DNA from: Dehalococcoidia bacterium
GTDB lineage: Bacteria > Chloroflexota > Dehalococcoidia > GIF9 > AB-539-J10
Direction of reading: 5' to 3'
NCBI GenBank assembly: GCA_030626915.1
Contig: DAOUTC010000079.1
Location: 1 to 5,688, forward strand
DNA length: 5,688 nt
A model generated the notes under the pieces. It had not been told where the DNA came from, did no database searches, and saw nothing but the letters and a program-made list of their open reading frames with translations. Made by a program: the position numbers and the translations under genes. Below, in pieces: positions 1-5,688 of the stretch (positions within the stretch are counted from its first letter, which is position 1; every line of letters begins with the position of its first letter).

Positions 1-563
1 AAAAAAACTACGCGTATCTTATTTCCTTTGCCTTTGACACCAAATTCTTGGCGCCGTAAGTCTATCTGGTCACGATTTAAACTAACTAATTCTGCTACTC
101 TCAAGCCTGTGCTAAATAGTGTTTCTAGAATAGCTTTATCTCTCAGTCCTGCGTCATTTGATATTTTGGGACTATTTAGAAGCCTTTCTATCTGACCTGA
201 GTCCAGAAAACTAACAGAACGTGAGCTCTGTTTTGGAAGTTCTATCTTGGCAGGGGACAGAGTAAGTATATCACGCTGAACTAAGAGATAACGTAGGAAA
301 GACCTCAGTGCAATAATATGGTAGCTTTGGGAGATGCGCTTTAATTGTACGCCGTTGCGATTACGAAGGTGTGCCAGATATAACCTATATTTTCTAATAA
401 GTTCTAAGTCTAAGTCTTCGGGTTTAGTGATAGAATAATTTTCACTGAGCCAGTTATAGAAGCGGTTTAAATAATGTCTGTAGGCACGAACAGTGAGAGG
501 AGAACAGCCTTTCTCGATTTCCAGGTATTCTAAGAACTCAGTAATTAATAAATCTAGGCTCAT
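1..563 (-). CDS. Xer-like tyrosine recombinase/integrase, N-terminal part (runs off left edge)
   Basis: This frame reads leftward from ATG at 563 for 187 codons and leaves the window still open. Residues about 1-110 look like the SAM-like, helical core-binding domain of tyrosine recombinases (for example EKGCSPLTVRAYRHYL at 17-32 and ALRSFLRYLL at 85-94). Residues about 117-187 begin the catalytic domain: DKAILETLF, then STGLRVAEL with the first catalytic Arg at R155, then GKGNKIRVV, whose K179 matches the beta-hairpin catalytic Lys of XerD-type enzymes. The HxxR, H/W and Tyr nucleophile would lie beyond the edge. An in-frame TAA four codons upstream leaves ATG 563 as the only ATG start, yet no clear Shine-Dalgarno precedes it; the leader is A-rich. 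A consensus promoter and a dif-like palindrome lie just upstream. It could be the chromosomal dimer-resolution recombinase or an element integrase; the fragment cannot decide. No frameshift or stop is visible in the part seen. Confidence 0.93.
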   Translation of the reverse strand, partial: MSLDLLITEFLEYLEIEKGCSPLTVRAYRHYLNRFYNWLSENYSITKPEDLDLELIRKYRLYLAHLRNRNGVQLKRISQSYHIIALRSFLRYLLVQRDILTLSPAKIELPKQSSRSVSFLDSGQIERLLNSPKISNDAGLRDKAILETLFSTGLRVAELVSLNRDQIDLRRQEFGVKGKGNKIRVVF

Positions 564-592
564 GCTTAGTTTTTATATTTTGCAAGTTGCTT

Positions 593-620
593 CTTTCGCA
601 AAAGGTTTATTATGCGAACC
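593..620. other. Candidate Xer recombination site (dif-like 11-6-11 imperfect palindrome)
   Basis: Read on the minus strand the site is arm GGTTCGCATAA, centre TAAACC, arm TTTTGCGAAAG. The two arms are inverted copies at 8 of 11 positions, including a perfect TTCGCA/TGCGAA pair at 595-600 and 613-618. The first arm matches the XerC-side arm of E. coli dif, as I recall it (GGTGCGCATAA), at 10 of 11 positions; the second matches the XerD-side arm (TTATGTTAAAT) at 7 of 11. The 11-6-11 layout is that of Xer sites. It lies 29 bases upstream of the start codon of a Xer-like recombinase gene, inside its predicted leader. Streptococcal xerS is known to carry its difSL site next to the gene, so the arrangement has precedent. 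An operator for the recombinase or another regulator would look similar. Confidence 0.5.
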
Positions 621-626
621 GTCTTT

Positions 627-655
627 ATGTTAATACTTTCTCGTCTTGTTGTCAA
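627..655 (-). promoter_or_regulatory. Sigma-70-type promoter for the recombinase gene
   Basis: On the minus strand a perfect -35 TTGACA (655 to 650) is followed by a 17-base spacer and a -10 TAACAT (632 to 627), which matches TATAAT at four of six positions. Transcription would begin near 620, leaving a leader of roughly 57 bases before ATG 563. The predicted start point coincides with the edge of the dif-like palindrome, so protein bound there could affect initiation. Assignment is by consensus match and position only. Confidence 0.6.
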
Positions 656-687
656 ATCCACCAATTAGTCCTACTCCCCTGATAAAA

Positions 688-696
688 TGATATAAT
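688..696 (+). promoter_or_regulatory. Extended -10 promoter for the nadE operon
   Basis: A TG dinucleotide at 688-689, one base, then a perfect TATAAT at 691-696 form an ideal extended -10 element (TGnTATAAT). No good -35 hexamer stands 16-18 bases upstream, which is common for extended -10 promoters. Transcription would begin near 703, giving a leader of about 70 bases before the TTG start at 774. I see no riboswitch or attenuator structure in that leader. The promoter is back-to-back with the recombinase promoter, with the two -10 boxes about 58 bases apart. Confidence 0.6.
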
Positions 697-762
697 CTAG
701 CCGAAATAGCAAGTCCTTACTAATGTTAATTTAATAATATGGTATGAAATGGCTACCCAAAT

Positions 763-776
763 AAGGAGATGAATTG
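763..776 (+). promoter_or_regulatory. Shine-Dalgarno site that fixes a TTG start for nadE
   Basis: AAGGAG at 763-768 is five bases before TTG at 774. The ATG that touches the Shine-Dalgarno (769-771) has no spacer and hits TGA after one codon, so it cannot start nadE. The next in-frame ATG, at 795, would remove the first beta-strand of the nitrilase domain and has no equally well placed ribosome site. TTG is therefore the supported start. Confidence 0.75.
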
Positions 777-2507
777 AGCAGTTTAAGATTGGGAATGGCT
801 CAGATTAACCCTATTGTAGGTGACCTGAGAGGCAACACAAATAAGATAATACAATTTATCCATGAAGCAAAGTCACTTGGCGTTGACTTACTGACTTTCC
901 CCGAGTTAGCCATAACAGGCTATCCCCCGGAGGATTTATTGCTTAAGCCCCGGTTTATTAAGCAAAACCGGGAATATCTGGAGGAGATAATAAAGCATTC
1001 CTCAGGGATAGCGGTAGTAGTAGGCTTTGTGGATAGCGATAGTGATATATATAATGCTGCAGCGGTAATTTATGACCATAAACTAGCCGGGGTTTACCAT
1101 AAAGTTTACCTGACTAATTATGGAGTCTTCGATGAAAACAGGTATTTTCAGGCAGGAACTGAATACCCTATTTTCGTCATTTATAACATTGGCATAGGTA
1201 TAACCATTTGTGAAGACATGTGGTATGAAGCTGGACCAGCAACAGCACAAGCTTATGCTGGAGCTAGATTGTTAGTTAATATAAGTGCTTCGCCGTATTA
1301 TGCTGGGAAGGGCCAACTCAGAGAGAGAACGCTGACTACCAGAGCAACTGATAATTTAGCTATCGTTGCCTATAATAATTTGGTTGGAGGGCAGGATGAA
1401 GTGGTTTTTGACGGCAATAGCTTGATTATCAATGAAAAAGGACAGCTTATTGCCCGAGGGAAACAATTTGAGGAAGACCTTATAGTGGTTGATTTGGATG
1501 TGGAGCCTGTATTTCGAGCACAATTAGATGAATCTCAGCGGAGGAAGGAGACACCATTAGTTAAGGGGGAGCCGGGACAGGCTACCAAGGTAGAAGTATC
1601 AAGTCAATACCCTATGGTTACCAAGCCACCTTTGCCATTGAGGCAAATTGAAAGGCTAGATGCGCTCGCTGAGGTGTATCAAGCGCTCGTCCTTGGTATC
1701 AAGGATTATGTCAACAAGAATGGCTTCAAGAAAGTAGTTATTGGTTTGTCCGGCGGAGTTGACTCAAGCCTGGTAGCTGCTATAGCAGTGGATGCCTTAG
1801 GGATTGACAATGTTATAGGCGTTTCTATGCCCTCTCGTTATTCACCGCCAGGCAGCAAAGCGGACGCTGAATTACTGGCTAGAAACCTGGGGATAGAACT
1901 TGAAGTGATACCTATTGAGAAAGCATTCGGTTCATATCTGGAAATGCTGGCAGAGCCTTTCAAAGATACCCAACCCGATGTGACTGAGGAAAACATACAA
2001 GCAAGAATCAGGGGCAATATCCTCTTCGCCCTATCCAATAAATTTGGCTGGCTGGTGCTCAGTTGCAGCAATAAAAGCGAGACAGCTACGGGCTATACCA
2101 CTCTTTACGGAGATATGGCTGGGGGATTCGCCCCCCTCAAAGATGTGCTTAAGACAATGGTTTTTGAATTGGCTAATTATAAGAATCGCCAGGCCGGGAA
2201 AGAGATGATACCCTCCAGTGTTTTGAGTAAAGCGCCATCGGCAGAGCTAAAACCCGGCCAAAAAGATATAGATACCCTGCCGCCATATGAATCACTAGAC
2301 CCTATTTTAAAAGCGTATGTGGAAGAGGACTTGTCCATTGACCAAATCGTAGCTAAAGGTTTTGACCATGAGATAGTCACGAAAGTGGCTCAGTTGGTGG
2401 ACAGGAATGAGTATAAGCGTCGTCAGGCACCCCCAGGTATAAAAATAACCCCCAGGGATTTCGGCAGGGATAGAAGATTGCCTATCACCAATCGATTCAG
2501 AGATTAA
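774..2507 (+). CDS. nadE: Glutamine-dependent NAD+ synthase (NadE, glutaminase-synthetase fusion)
   Basis: Catalyses the last step of NAD+ synthesis in the cytosol: nicotinic acid adenine dinucleotide + ATP + glutamine-derived ammonia to NAD+. Residues about 4-245 form a nitrilase (carbon-nitrogen hydrolase) domain with the catalytic triad visible as E44 (FPELAITGY), K110 (YHKVYLTNYG) and C146 (ITICEDMW). It releases ammonia from glutamine. A linker (about 245-295) leads to the synthetase domain, with the ATP pyrophosphatase P-loop SGGVDSS at 326-332, ARIRGN at 410-415, and SNKSETATGYTTLYGD at 432-447. The C-terminal RRLPITNRF ends the protein normally. At 577 aa it is typical of two-domain bacterial NadE and appears intact. 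TTG is the start, as argued in the ribosome-site entry. It is first in an apparent operon, with its own extended -10 promoter, and the next gene starts 25 bases after its stop. Confidence 0.97.
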   Translation: MSSLRLGMAQINPIVGDLRGNTNKIIQFIHEAKSLGVDLLTFPELAITGYPPEDLLLKPRFIKQNREYLEEIIKHSSGIAVVVGFVDSDSDIYNAAAVIYDHKLAGVYHKVYLTNYGVFDENRYFQAGTEYPIFVIYNIGIGITICEDMWYEAGPATAQAYAGARLLVNISASPYYAGKGQLRERTLTTRATDNLAIVAYNNLVGGQDEVVFDGNSLIINEKGQLIARGKQFEEDLIVVDLDVEPVFRAQLDESQRRKETPLVKGEPGQATKVEVSSQYPMVTKPPLPLRQIERLDALAEVYQALVLGIKDYVNKNGFKKVVIGLSGGVDSSLVAAIAVDALGIDNVIGVSMPSRYSPPGSKADAELLARNLGIELEVIPIEKAFGSYLEMLAEPFKDTQPDVTEENIQARIRGNILFALSNKFGWLVLSCSNKSETATGYTTLYGDMAGGFAPLKDVLKTMVFELANYKNRQAGKEMIPSSVLSKAPSAELKPGQKDIDTLPPYESLDPILKAYVEEDLSIDQIVAKGFDHEIVTKVAQLVDRNEYKRRQAPPGIKITPRDFGRDRRLPITNRFRD

Positions 2508-2532
2508 ACAATTTGTAAATAAAGGAGGCATA

Positions 2533-2757
2533 ATGCGAAAGATAGGTGGCATCTTACTGGGAATTGGCCTGGGGATTTTAGCAGGCTGGGGGCTCTATCA
2601 GTTATTCGGCCGGGCTTTCCTGTCATTACCCTTACCGGTTAAAATTGCTGTTGTTGCTATAACTATAGGGCTTATTATTCTTTTAACATCGCTGGGTCGG
2701 GAAAGGCACCGAGCATCGAAGGAAGAAAGAGAGAAATTCAAGGAGGTAGAAAAATGA
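2533..2757 (+). CDS. Small two-helix membrane protein with glycine zipper, function unknown
   Basis: I do not recognise a named family. The 74-aa product has two predicted membrane helices, residues about 4-24 and about 36-54, joined by a short loop with LPLP. A highly charged tail follows (about 56-74, rich in Arg, Lys and Glu). By the positive-inside rule (MRK at the start, RERHR after helix 2) both ends should be cytoplasmic. The first helix carries a regular glycine zipper G6-G10-G14-G18, a known helix-packing motif. Start ATG 2533 has a strong AAAGGAGG at 2521-2528. The gene overlaps the YbjQ-family gene by four bases (ATGA), implying translational coupling, and the downstream ribosome site lies inside its last codons. 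It reads like a real gene because of this spacing and the hydrophobic pattern. It may anchor the YbjQ protein at the membrane, but that is inference. Confidence 0.85.
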   Translation: MRKIGGILLGIGLGILAGWGLYQLFGRAFLSLPLPVKIAVVAITIGLIILLTSLGRERHRASKEEREKFKEVEK

Positions 2758-3068
2758 TTGTGGTTACCACAGAGCAAATAGAAGGCAAGAGGATTATAGA
2801 AACTCTAGGCTTGGTTAGAGGCAGCACCATTAGAGCCAGACATGTAGGGCGTGATGTTATGGCTGGCTTGAGAAATATCGTTGGTGGTGAAATCAAAGAT
2901 TACACTGTAATGTTAGCACAGGCTCGTGAAGAAGCACTGCAGAGGATGATTGAGCAAGCTGAAAAGAAGGGAGCTAATGCCATAATTGGCGCTAGGTTTG
3001 TAACCTCAATGGTAATGTCTGGGGCTGCTGAAATGGTAGCTTACGGAACCGCGGTAAAGATAGTATGA
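2754..3068 (+). CDS. YbjQ/UPF0145 family protein
   Basis: A 104-aa protein covering the full length of the YbjQ (UPF0145) family. Diagnostic stretches are TLGLVRGSTIRARHVGRD at 17-34, LRNIVGGEIKDYT at 39-51, AREEALQRM at 57-65, and the C-terminal GANAIIGARF at 73-82 and YGTAVKI at 97-103. Family members are small alpha/beta proteins reported to assemble as ring-like oligomers. They are often labelled heavy-metal-binding by database convention, but no biochemical role is firmly established and no Cys or His cluster is visible here (one His, no Cys). No signal peptide or membrane helix is seen. Start ATG 2754 overlaps the stop of the membrane-protein gene, with a full AAGGAGGT at 2740-2747 six bases ahead. 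The tight coupling suggests the two products work together. Family assignment is firm; function is not. Confidence 0.93.
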   Translation: MIVVTTEQIEGKRIIETLGLVRGSTIRARHVGRDVMAGLRNIVGGEIKDYTVMLAQAREEALQRMIEQAEKKGANAIIGARFVTSMVMSGAAEMVAYGTAVKIV

Positions 3069-3112
3069 AGTTAGCTGCTCATGGCTCAGTTTGACGGGGG
3101 TCTGCTTTGATG
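3065..3112 (+). other. Gap between YbjQ gene and purL, with purL ribosome site and chained mini-frames
   Basis: The purL start ATG (3110-3112) is preceded by GGGGGT at 3096-3101, a one-mismatch Shine-Dalgarno (G for A, which can wobble-pair) eight bases away. Two ten-codon frames bridge the gap. One opens at ATG 3065, overlapping the YbjQ stop as ATGA, and ends at 3094. The other opens at ATG 3081 and ends with TGA at 3108-3110, overlapping the purL ATG as TGATG. The second could couple translation into purL, but neither has a ribosome site of its own and both may be chance. No hairpin terminator is seen, which favours read-through into purL. Confidence 0.4.
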
Positions 3113-5688
3113 CATAAAGTGGAAGTTTGGTTGAAGAATCACCTACCAGATGTTAGAGGGCTTAGTTTAGTCAAGGATATATACGACCTGGGAATAACAA
3201 CAGTCTCCGGTGTTCGCGTAGTGGATATATATTGGCTAGATGCGGATTTAAAACCTGCGGAGCTGGATTTGGTTTGTGGCAGCCTTCTGGCTGACCCGGT
3301 GGCTCAAGAGGTCCGGTGTGAGCCAGCTTCCCGGGGCGAGTGCAAGGTTGGCACCGATTATCACATTGTTGAAGTTGCTTACAATGCTGGCGTCACTGAC
3401 CCGGTAGAAGAGACTGTTATGAAAGCGATGTTGGATTTGGGTGTGAGGGGTGTCAAGGCAGTTAAAACGGCAAAACGCTATCTTATTGAAGGGCAATTAA
3501 ATGAGCCTCAGTTAGAGGCAATATGCAATAGATTACTGGTGAACCCGATTATACAGCACGTGGTTAAAGCGGAGCCAACCGAATTTCCTGAAAATCCTCA
3601 ATATAGGTTTAGGTTGGAGCAGGTAAACATTCTGAGGGCAAACGAAGCTGAGCTTGTGGAAATCAGGCGTCAGTTTGGGTTTACTGATGATGAGCTTCAG
3701 GCAATCACCGCTTACTTTCGTGGGCAGGGGCGTAACCTTACCGATGCTGAACTGGAGACGCTAGCCCAAACCTGGTCTGAGCACTGCGTCCATAAAACAT
3801 TCAAGGGCAGAATCCAGTTTGGTGATATGACTATAGATAATTTACTCAAGAGCACTATCATGAAGGCAACTGAGGAACTAAACAAGTCCTGGTGTCTGTC
3901 TGTTTTTGAAGATAATGCTGGCGTAATTGATTTTGATGGTCGCTGGGCTCTTTGTTTTAAGGTTGAGACTCATAATCACCCCTCAGCAGTTGAGCCCTAT
4001 GGAGGAGCTTCAACTGGTATAGGTGGCGTTGTTCGTGACTGCTTAGGTACCGGACTAGGTGCTAAGCCAATCTTGAACACTGATGTTTTTTGCTTTGGTC
4101 CTCCCGATTTCCCGTATGAGAGGTTACCGCGGGGTGTGTTACACCCACGCCGTGTTTTTAAGGGTGTTCGGGCTGGAGTAGCTGATTATGCTAATCGCCT
4201 TGGAATCCCTACGCTTAACGGCGCCATACTATTTGATGAACGATATGTGGCTAATCCGCTTGTCTTTTGCGGCACATTGGGACTGTTGCCCAAAGACCTA
4301 TCACGGAGAGGACGACAGAAACCTGGTGACTTAGTAGTGTTAGCCGGAGGCAGAACCGGGCGAGATGGAATACACGGTGTGACTTTTGCCTCAGAACAGC
4401 TTACTGAGGAATCGACCGCAGTTTCCTATAGCTCAGTTCAGATTGGCAATCCCATTGTGGAGAAGAAACTTATTGATGTTATCCTTCAAGCCAGAGACCA
4501 TGGACTGTACTCGAGGATAACCGACTGTGGTGGTGGTGGACTTTCATCGGCAGTAGGTGAGATGGCTGCCGAAACTGGAGTACGTGTTCACCTGGATAGG
4601 GTTCCCTTGAAATATTCTGGGCTATCCTATTCCGAGATATGGATATCCGAATCTCAAGAGCGGATGGTATTGGCTGTCCCACCGCACTGTAGTGAGGAAC
4701 TATTGAGCCTTTTTGCTGCTGAAGGTGTTGAAGCAACAGTCATCGGCGAATTTACCAATGACCGAAGACTTCAGCTTCTTTATCAGGGAGACTTAGTCTG
4801 TGAACTGAGCATGGAATTTTTACACACGGGTCGGCCGCAGGTGGAGAGAGAAGCAGTGTGGGCGCAGTCCCAGCATGCTGAGCCTGATTTTGCTCCGCCG
4901 CAGGACTTAGGTGAAGCCTTACTTCAAGTTCTTGGCTCATGGAATGTGTGTAGCAAGGAATGGGTAATACGCCAATATGACCACGAGGTGCAAGGAACCA
5001 GTGTGCTCAAACCCCTGGTGGGTAAGGATAACGATGGACCAGGCGATGCTGCTGTTATTAGGCCGGTCCTGGATTCAGACATGGGTGTAATTGTATCCAA
5101 TGGCATAAATCACAAATACGGAGAGATAGACCCCTACTGGATGGCAGCATCCGCTATTGATGAGGCGCTGAGACAGATTATAGCTGTTGGAGGCAATCTG
5201 AAGAGAGTAGCCTTGCTGGATAACTTTAGTTGGGGTAATACTAGTGAACCTGAAATGCTGGGCGCCTTGGTTCGAGCAGCTCAGGCCTGCTACGATATAG
5301 CTACTGTATACGGGGCCCCCTTTATCTCGGGCAAGGACAGCCTGAATAATGAGTTTAAGTTTGAAGGCCAGGCTATCTCCATTCCCCATACCTTGCTTGT
5401 CTCGGCTATTGGCGTTATGGAAGATGTAAGCCGAGTGATATCCATGGATTTCAAGAAGGCAGGTGACCTCATTTACATTGTTGGCACTACACGGAATGAA
5501 CTTGGGGGCGCAGAATATTTCAGAATGCATGGTTTTATAGGTAATAGAGTGCCTGAGGTAAATCCACATCAGGCAAAGAAGCTGATGGATAGCCTAAGTG
5601 CGGCTGCAGAGAGAGGCTTGGTTAGAGCCTGTCATGACTGTAGCGAAGGTGGCATCGGTGTTGCCATCGCTGAGATGGCATTTGCTGG
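3110..5688 (+). CDS. purL: Phosphoribosylformylglycinamidine synthase, tandem PurS modules fused to PurL (3' end beyond window)
   Basis: Catalyses FGAR + ATP + glutamine-derived ammonia to FGAM, the fourth step of de novo purine synthesis, in the cytosol. The frame is open for 859 codons to the edge without stop or frameshift. Residues about 3-70 and 85-152 are two PurS-like repeats; VKDIYDLG at 21-28 aligns with VMKAMLDLG at 103-111. A linker helical region (about 170-215) precedes the PurL core: WSEHC at 222-226 with the conserved catalytic-region His at 225, HNHPSAVEPYGG at 288-299 for nucleotide and metal binding, DCGGGGL at 472-478, SGKDS at 740-744, and HDCSEGG at 842-848. Small-type PurL normally needs separate PurS and PurQ; here PurS is built in. 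No glutaminase domain appears in the visible part, so PurQ is probably encoded elsewhere or follows. Judging from PurL domain order, about 100 residues are probably missing if no glutaminase is fused. It is the last visible gene of the nadE operon. Confidence 0.95.
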   Translation, partial: MHKVEVWLKNHLPDVRGLSLVKDIYDLGITTVSGVRVVDIYWLDADLKPAELDLVCGSLLADPVAQEVRCEPASRGECKVGTDYHIVEVAYNAGVTDPVEETVMKAMLDLGVRGVKAVKTAKRYLIEGQLNEPQLEAICNRLLVNPIIQHVVKAEPTEFPENPQYRFRLEQVNILRANEAELVEIRRQFGFTDDELQAITAYFRGQGRNLTDAELETLAQTWSEHCVHKTFKGRIQFGDMTIDNLLKSTIMKATEELNKSWCLSVFEDNAGVIDFDGRWALCFKVETHNHPSAVEPYGGASTGIGGVVRDCLGTGLGAKPILNTDVFCFGPPDFPYERLPRGVLHPRRVFKGVRAGVADYANRLGIPTLNGAILFDERYVANPLVFCGTLGLLPKDLSRRGRQKPGDLVVLAGGRTGRDGIHGVTFASEQLTEESTAVSYSSVQIGNPIVEKKLIDVILQARDHGLYSRITDCGGGGLSSAVGEMAAETGVRVHLDRVPLKYSGLSYSEIWISESQERMVLAVPPHCSEELLSLFAAEGVEATVIGEFTNDRRLQLLYQGDLVCELSMEFLHTGRPQVEREAVWAQSQHAEPDFAPPQDLGEALLQVLGSWNVCSKEWVIRQYDHEVQGTSVLKPLVGKDNDGPGDAAVIRPVLDSDMGVIVSNGINHKYGEIDPYWMAASAIDEALRQIIAVGGNLKRVALLDNFSWGNTSEPEMLGALVRAAQACYDIATVYGAPFISGKDSLNNEFKFEGQAISIPHTLLVSAIGVMEDVSRVISMDFKKAGDLIYIVGTTRNELGGAEYFRMHGFIGNRVPEVNPHQAKKLMDSLSAAAERGLVRACHDCSEGGIGVAIAEMAFA

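Noticed and set aside
593..620. Intrinsic terminator or integron attI site as an explanation of the palindrome
   Set aside because: The perfect arms are only six bases with a 12-base loop, not GC-rich, and there is no following T-run. No GTTRRRY core fits an attI site.
744..764. Six-codon frame (ATG to TAA) just before the nadE ribosome site, a possible leader peptide
   Set aside because: It has no Shine-Dalgarno, no run of regulatory codons and no hairpin around it, so chance is the simpler explanation.
1..773. Insertion sequence or phage boundary at the left end
   Set aside because: No terminal inverted repeats, target duplication, tRNA fragment or other phage gene is visible; only the recombinase fragment is present, which may be a normal Xer gene.
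2508..2532. Terminator after nadE
   Set aside because: The 25-base gap contains a ribosome site for the next gene and no hairpin.
2307..2552. Antisense frame spanning the end of nadE and the start of the next gene
   Set aside because: It overlaps conserved NadE C-terminal motifs and the downstream ribosome site, with no ribosome site or recognisable domain of its own.
5075..5569. Open antisense frame of 164 codons inside purL
   Set aside because: It lies wholly opposite conserved PurL coding sequence, resembles no family I know, and has low-complexity shadow composition.

Overview
The window shows ordinary bacterial chromosome with compact, mostly co-directional metabolic genes, strong Shine-Dalgarno sites and short gaps. 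The protein styles (a tandem-PurS/PurL fusion, a two-domain glutamine-dependent NadE, a YbjQ protein paired with a tiny membrane protein, and a Xer-type recombinase with the GLRVAEL and GKGNKIRVVF signatures) suggest an anaerobic Chloroflexota relative, perhaps Dehalococcoidia. That placement is an inference from recalled family resemblance, not a search result.

Left part (1-563, minus strand): the N-terminal 187 residues of a tyrosine recombinase of the Xer/integrase superfamily, cut by the window edge. A 210-base divergent intergenic region (564-773) follows. It holds a good sigma-70-type promoter firing left into the recombinase, an extended -10 promoter firing right into nadE, and a 28-bp imperfect palindrome with the 11-6-11 layout of a Xer/dif site. 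This palindrome lies in the recombinase gene's predicted 5' leader and is the most interesting signal in the window.

Right part (774-5688, plus strand): an apparent four-gene operon. nadE (NAD+ synthase with fused nitrilase-type glutaminase, TTG start) is followed after 25 bases by a 74-aa two-helix membrane protein with a glycine zipper. That gene overlaps by 4 bases a 104-aa YbjQ/UPF0145 protein. After 41 bases comes purL, encoding FGAM synthase with two PurS-like modules fused at its N-terminus; it is open at the right edge after 859 codons. nadE and purL both encode ATP-dependent amidation enzymes that use glutamine-derived ammonia, one finishing NAD+ synthesis and one in de novo purine synthesis. 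The two small genes between them have no established role in either pathway.

No rRNA, tRNA, CRISPR array, insertion sequence or clear intrinsic terminator was seen. No gene-free stretch exceeds about 210 bases. No wholly new system is evident; the gene families are known, and the novelty lies in the dif-like site, the small membrane protein/YbjQ pair and the PurS-PurS-PurL architecture.
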